This document shows positions 58,640 through 64,000 of a stretch of DNA of 64,000 nucleotides, in pieces. This stretch comes from Sympetrum striolatum (lineage: Eukaryota > Arthropoda > Insecta > Odonata > Libellulidae), in NCBI GenBank assembly GCA_947579665.1, contig CANPUZ010000056.1:310001-374000 (forward strand), read 5' to 3'. A program made the position numbers and the translations under genes. Position 1 is the first letter of the stretch. Each line of letters opens with the position of its first letter. The notes beneath the pieces are model-generated. The model searched no databases. It was not told the DNA's origin and saw only the letters and a list, made by a program, of their open reading frames with translations.

Positions 58640-59884
58640 ATAAATACATAAAGCACATCTGTTCATTACTGAAAGGGTGTGAAACTTCAAAGTAAATTTT
58701 CCCTAATAATAACAGTATAATATGGTAAATATGACTTAAAATGGACAAGGAGGCTCAGTTATGAAGTAATTCAGCGACTGTTAATTTCCGTAAAGTATGT
58801 AGATGTAAAACTGCCTTAGCTCAGAAAAATGTATGCCAAACACCATCAATTTCTCAATTTACAATGAATAATAATTGAAGACAATATTTTATTATTTCCG
58901 ATGTTATAGTGAACCTTGTTTATTTATCTTAAAGATAATTTTGGAACGCTCTCTTTAATGTTTAAGATAGCGAATTCTGAGATTGAAAATGCAGAAGATA
59001 GGAGTCTACAAAACGCTAATAATTTACACTAAATAAAACATAGATTCGTATTATTTCGTAGTATGTTTACTGCTGGGAAAAAGCTGATTGTAAAATATTG
59101 ACCAGTCTATCCCCGTTATAGGAAGGTTGTGTTGGTGCAGTTTACCCATTACCTTGTTCAATGACGTAGTTTAGAGGACTGATAAATTAAGTTGGGACCC
59201 GGAAAGATTCTATCAATCTAGAGATCTCTCAGAAACGATGCCAATAAATTTGTGTAACTTTTACCTTCATTTCCTCTCCATTTCAAAGAGCCTATAATGG
59301 AAAGCTATGAATCCTCATAAAACACAGATCCATATTTACCTCAGCATCTGCACATCTCGCTCTTAAACAGCTTACCTTTGAACTACCACATTGAATCACG
59401 TACGCCAACCAATCTTATGCCTGACATTTCTAGCTGCGATCCATTCATCCGATATCGCTTCCATGGGAAGAATTTAATAAAGGGTCTAATGAATGGGCAA
59501 ATAGCAGCCATATTTCTATCTAATTGTAAGAGTATAGCCTTAATTTTGAGAAGAGATAACTTTCGCTGCAAGCGACAATGGGATCCCATAAGTTGGGAAC
59601 AACATGAAAACGTACGTTGTTTCACGAAAATTTCGGATCCAGTACGTTGGGTTATAAACTCACAATCCAGGTGTATCTGAAAGTCCAAAAGTTGTGAATA
59701 GCTTCAGAAAACTGGATGTAGGAATTTCAATAATGAAAATAATATTAACCCCCCCATAGGGTAATGGTTCGCAAAATCTTGTGTTGTTTTTCTTATTCCT
59801 CGGATAATAAATGGAATAAATTTTAATTTAATGCTCTAACCATCGTAAATAAAACACTTAGTAGCTTCCACAAATATATTTCAA
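58640..59884. other. Stretch without a supported gene
   Basis: Overlapping open frames at 59378-59688 on opposite strands have no recognisable content. Confidence 0.5.
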
Positions 59885-59918
59885 ACGACCGGTTTCGTCA
59901 ACGAGTTGACATCTTCAG
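59885..59918 (-). ncRNA. Hammerhead-ribozyme-like motif in an inverted pair
   Basis: On the minus strand: CTGAAGA (59912-59918), an extra T, stem II GTCAA/TTGAC with loop CTCG, GAAA, stem III ACCGGT, C. Stem I is weak. A second, more decayed copy faces it at 59925-59960 on the plus strand (GAAGATGTCAACTCGTTAAC then AAAACCAGTCG), forming a palindrome 59885-59960 with a short centre. Confidence 0.5.
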
Positions 59919-59960
59919 TTGACACCGGAAGATGTCAACTCGTTAACAAAACCAGTCGAT

Positions 59961-60794
59961 TGAAATACCAAGTGTTTTATTTAGGATGGTTTATACTGCA
60001 TTCCACGAAGTGAGGATATAACATATAAACTTTGTTTTAACTTCATCCTCTTCTCTTTTCCTATGCCACATTCAAAATGCTAAAATATTCGAATACTACT
60101 GTTCTCTCTACATTAACAATACACTATTTCCGCGTTACATAATAGAAATTGAGAATTTTCGCATGAACTTCGTATGTAATAAAATATTCTCAACTGTAAA
60201 GGCATACGTATACATTTAGTCGGCTGATAACTACGACTTTGACCACACTCGATAACTGTTATAGATGTTATCTGGTATGTAAAATGAAATAATTAAAGTG
60301 AGCGTTTCATGAGATTTTAGCCAAAAATACAGCTTATGTTCCTATTTTTAATTACATCTTTAGTCGTTTTATTGATTTGAAGTTTCGTATTTTATGCATG
60401 GAAAGCTATATTTCAGGGAATGTTATTACATAAATAACGTTTTCAGGCAGGATTTCAATTCTTTGTGAGATAAATAATGTACTAGATTTGAAAAATTCGG
60501 CGTCATAAAGAAATTCACACAAAATATAATTCAATTTTGCTCGTAAGCAACACTTAGAGATCAAGTTCAGCGTGGAGTTACAAAGTCATTGAGTTTTCTA
60601 ATGAAATCTAACTTTTAGATTTGACTTGGTAGCAAGTTAACGTGGAATTATTCTGAAAATGTTAGGTGACCTGGAGAAGTCATTTTGAAGAACATTAAAA
60701 TTTAAGTCTCAAATTATTCCCAAACTCGGGTATTTATCACCAATTCAACCCCATTTTTGTATTTTATCCGATAATTGTCATAATTCAAATTTAG
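59961..60794. other. Non-coding stretch
   Basis: No gene or element recognised. Confidence 0.5.
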
Positions 60795-61246
60795 TGTTTT
60801 CCTAACAATGTCAACAGTTGAGTAGTTTTTGGTGATTAACGCTTAACCGGAAGTTGCGGTTTATCCGAAAAAAAATCTCTGTAAGAATGCAATGTAGGGA
60901 TATACATTTACAAACAAAAGTTATAGATAATGTACTTTACTACAACTTTTGCATGTAACATTTATTCGTTACACTGATTGTTTAGGAGTTATTCTTGAAT
61001 AATGGTTAACCGGAAGTTGTTGTTTATCCAGAAATGGAAGTTTTTCATACATAACTCGATCAAAATGCAATGTACGTATATACAATTATGTACCAAAGTT
61101 ATAGATAATGTAATTTACTACAACTTTTGTATGAAACATTGTCCTGTAACACTCATTGTTTTGGAATTATTTATATATATTACCGGCATAGGCTTCTATT
61201 TTCAATAAATATGGAGAACGTCATGTGTTGGCCACATCAGATTTTT
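60795..61246 (+). mobile_element. 1 kb dispersed repeat, partial copy C
   Basis: Contains two internal segments with taaccggaagttg and acaacttttgtatg-type words. Ends ATATGGAGAACGTCATGTG, TTGGCCACATCAG like 52217-53238. The hairpin end is missing. Confidence 0.6.
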
Positions 61247-63474
61247 GTATTTTACACTGAATGACAAAGAAACAAAGAGTTCAAGGAGTAGAAATGTAGG
61301 ATTTTGGATGCATTGATTAAATCAGCCTTCGATCAAACGATTACGAACATTATGCAGAAAGTTTCGATCTGAAGTGCCTTTTTTTCTGATGCTTTTGAGA
61401 TAAAGAACATCAAATTAGAAAATATTCTCGGCCGAAATCAAACAAGAAATTAGGAAATAATCAATAAAAGGGCTTGAATGAGATGTAGAGGAGAAAGTAT
61501 AGAATAAGGATAAGAGCCTGAAGCTATCTCGAAGGGATGAGTAGATTAATTGATTAGACCTTTTATTAGTTCACCCCTGAGGGAATCCCCTCCTCCTCCA
61601 ACATCCGCATGGGTCTGACTTCAGAAGGAATAGACAAACAAGTAATTTGCGTGGTAAAATCTCTGGAGACCCTATTTTATAGGCATAAAAGATGAAATGA
61701 ATGGTCAGAAAGAAATGAAGAAGAAATCAATATTTACTTCTACAGTAATAGTGAATCTGCTACAAATATTCCAATTGAAAACTGCTTTCAACTTTGACCT
61801 ACAGACAAGGAGTCAATGTGGGCATTCTAATCTGGGGATTCACGCACACAGAATTAATTTCTTTTTGAGCTAAATTGCTGGGACAACAAAGGAAAACGAA
61901 TGAGGAGAAATAACTATATTTACTAGAAAATATCAAGAAACCTTCCATTCTAAAGCTTTTCCTTTAATTCAGCCCACATCAAACGATGCCAACATACAAT
62001 TATACTTTAACAATACGTATCGTTTTACGTCACAGACACAGACCTCACACCAGACAAGTCACAGACCAGGCTCAACCAACTCATGAATAAAAATTGTGAT
62101 GTAATTCGAGACCATAGAGAAAGCGTTTCCCTATGCTTTTCTATTTATGCCACTTCGGTAATTAATGACAATATCACTCTGCTCATCATAAAGGGAATAT
62201 CTTTATGTCATTACTTCGGAAATAAAGTTTAAAAGGTTGAGTTATAGCTCATGGACTCCAGAACACTCATCATTAATTCTTTATGTAACATTTAACAACT
62301 TCTGATGAAAGATTCTCCAAAATGTTCCTGAAAAATCCATAAGTAAACAAAAAGAATTTAAATCGTTCAATTGAGTCTTCGCGCGCTAAACTGTACTAAG
62401 AAATGCCTTTCAGAAAGAAAATTCCAGAGTAAATGAGAAATTAAGGTTAAAATATTTATAACTTATAATTCAATTTTATATTCAAGTAAATATACTTTAT
62501 TTACCGGAAATAATATTATCCGCTCGTCCTTATAATATTTCTGTTCGTCATACAGCAACGGCCTTTATATCGCCCCGTTTTTTCCTCAATCTCCAACCTT
62601 CAACATAAATTACCTACAAAATAGTTCAAAAGCTAGAATATAAAATACTTTTAGAAAGAAACTGAATACATCCACATAGATTATAATGTAGAACCGAATT
62701 AATTTAGATATGCATCAATACATTGTCATTTTTACCAAATTTATTTCTCCCTGATCTATGAAATAAGAGGAAATCATCACTTTAGCCAAAGAAAAGCTTA
62801 AAAGAAATATAGAAAATCGTCGGCGAGAGAGTTTTACGAAATTCTTGCCGCAAGAGACTGTTGATGACTACAACAGGATTTCAATAAAGGATGTAAAATA
62901 AATCTATGTATACAAACAGCAAACGTGCAGCAGTATGACACTTTTTTCAAATAGCCAATATTTTTATCGCAAGGATGTTCGCTGTGTTTATGTTTAGACC
63001 AATTACGTTCTCATGAGTATCAATTTAAATATACTTTTGAAGTAAAGGAAGCTTCTGAGAACGAAAAAGATGAGCGTAACATTTCCATAGTAACCCGTGT
63101 AAACACTGATGCATCGACATCTTATTAAGATAAATTCGGTAGAGATTTCGGGCAAAAGGATAATTCAGCAATATATCGAAGGCCATCAATTACGTCGACC
63201 CTTTTACCTTTAGGCAAACAAGCGAGAGAGAGGAAATGACCCTCATTACATCGGATGCTCCTTTAATGTCTCCCTCCCACACAACTCTCGTCTCTATTCA
63301 ACGATCCACGCGTGCCTCAGCCCTCCCATTTCAATGAAGAACTCTTTCATTCGAGCGAAGAAAGCTTCAAGATGCAAAGAAGTGCATTTGAGCATAACTT
63401 CATACTTTGTATATACATGATAATATAAACATGGTATAGCATAACCACTGAAGTAATGTCAAAAGGCGCACCAA
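61247..63474. other. Stretch without a supported gene
   Basis: No coding exon or bounded repeat recognised. Confidence 0.5.
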
Positions 63475-63706
63475 GATATTTCCAATAGCGATTTAATTTC
63501 AATGCTTAGCTGCTGTTGCCCTTCACCGGTGAAGTCCCCTTAAGCTCCCATGAACTTCTCAGGAGGAGCCTCACCGAGACAACAGCAACAACAAACACAC
63601 ACAAGCACTCCCTGCTCGGAAAAATCCAATCAACCGGGAATCGAACCTGGGACCTTGGGGTAAGAGCGATAGCGTAGCTGGAATACTATCCACTCGGGCA
63701 CGTAAA
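63475..63706 (-). repeat. tRNA-derived SINE
   Basis: The minus strand starts GTGCCCGAGTGGATAGTATT (A box region) and reaches a B box in CCCAGGTTCGATTCCCGG about 55 bases later. A body follows (gagcagggagtgcttgtgtg, gaggctcctcctgagaagtt). Probably a Ser/Leu-type tRNA ancestry from the GCCCGAGTGG start. No complete cloverleaf. Confidence 0.6.
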
Positions 63707-64000
63707 GATTATTATTATTTAAAGATAATTACTGACACTATATCAGGGGCTTTATATTTATGATAGCGGAGTAAAGCAGGTTTCCTTTGAAAGTAATTCC
63801 AATTAACTTTCCAAATGCAATTTTGTCGGGATGCATACATTATAGTCATTGTGATTGAATAAAACGCCATGATATAATAATTCAGACTCCTCATTTCATC
63901 CTACGCAGATTACAAGAACTAAAAGGTCATCAAGGGGAAAGGTGAAGGGCCGATGGCCGCTTTAAGCCGCCTTAGGATCATCTGGAACAATCGCGCGTTC
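63707..64000. other. Non-coding stretch at window edge
   Basis: Nothing recognised. Confidence 0.5.

Noticed and set aside
63628..63706. Possible tRNA-Ser/Leu gene
   Set aside because: A and B boxes fit, but no complete cloverleaf forms and SINE body sequence follows.

Overview
The window is nuclear DNA from an animal with a large, repeat-rich genome, most likely an arthropod and probably an insect. This is inferred, not proven: the sequence is AT-rich with few coding exons and long introns, and it holds a mixed transposon fauna: Tigger/pogo, Tc1-like, hAT, piggyBac-like, RTE-type and CR1/Jockey-type LINEs, Penelope-like GIY-YIG fragments, and tRNA-derived SINEs. There are no operons, CRISPR arrays, rRNA genes or intact tRNA genes.

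One host gene can be partly traced on the minus strand between about 27.5 kb and 8.0 kb. It has a short first coding exon (27432-27490), an exon near 26.8 kb, a 60-base exon at 23927-23986, a charged repetitive exon at 10176-10424 and a large low-complexity exon at 7969-8894. The three joins from 26.8 kb to 8.9 kb are all phase 0, so these exons chain. Two exons carry frame breaks, so the copy is either decaying or affected by assembly indels. I do not recognise the protein. A second, smaller minus-strand locus (35.9-36.5 kb) has a DUF4806-like terminal exon followed by a poly(A) signal.

The introns and flanks are layers of transposons. Long palindromic (foldback-like) elements at 1-1760, 21720-23815 and 24305-25395 are built from monomers of about 150-176 bp, each with a tRNA T-arm-like hairpin. 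A Tigger element (17487-21305) interrupts a LINE reverse-transcriptase fragment; it contains a palindrome of hammerhead-ribozyme-like motifs, which is itself split by another pogo-like element (18523-20122). A minus-strand LINE (31770-35405) is split by a 1.1 kb element with CACTG ends and a TAT duplication, which in turn contains a 258 bp hAT MITE with a perfect 8 bp target duplication. Very small elements with clean target duplications also occur: two 77 bp Tc1-like hairpins and one 94 bp TTAA (piggyBac-like) hairpin.

The right half (38-64 kb) shows no convincing host exon. It holds LINE 3' ends with trinucleotide tails, several tRNA-derived SINEs, three copies of a 1 kb repeat with a terminal hairpin, and further hammerhead-like motifs.

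The most interesting signal is the set of small hammerhead-ribozyme-like motifs (1895-1933, 18478-18517, 51965-52000, 59885-59918). Each keeps a CTGANGA-type core, a compensated stem II, GAAA and a palindromic stem III, and two of them sit in inverted pairs. Penelope-like elements are known to carry such ribozymes, and Penelope endonuclease fragments are present here (9.3 kb, 25.4 kb).
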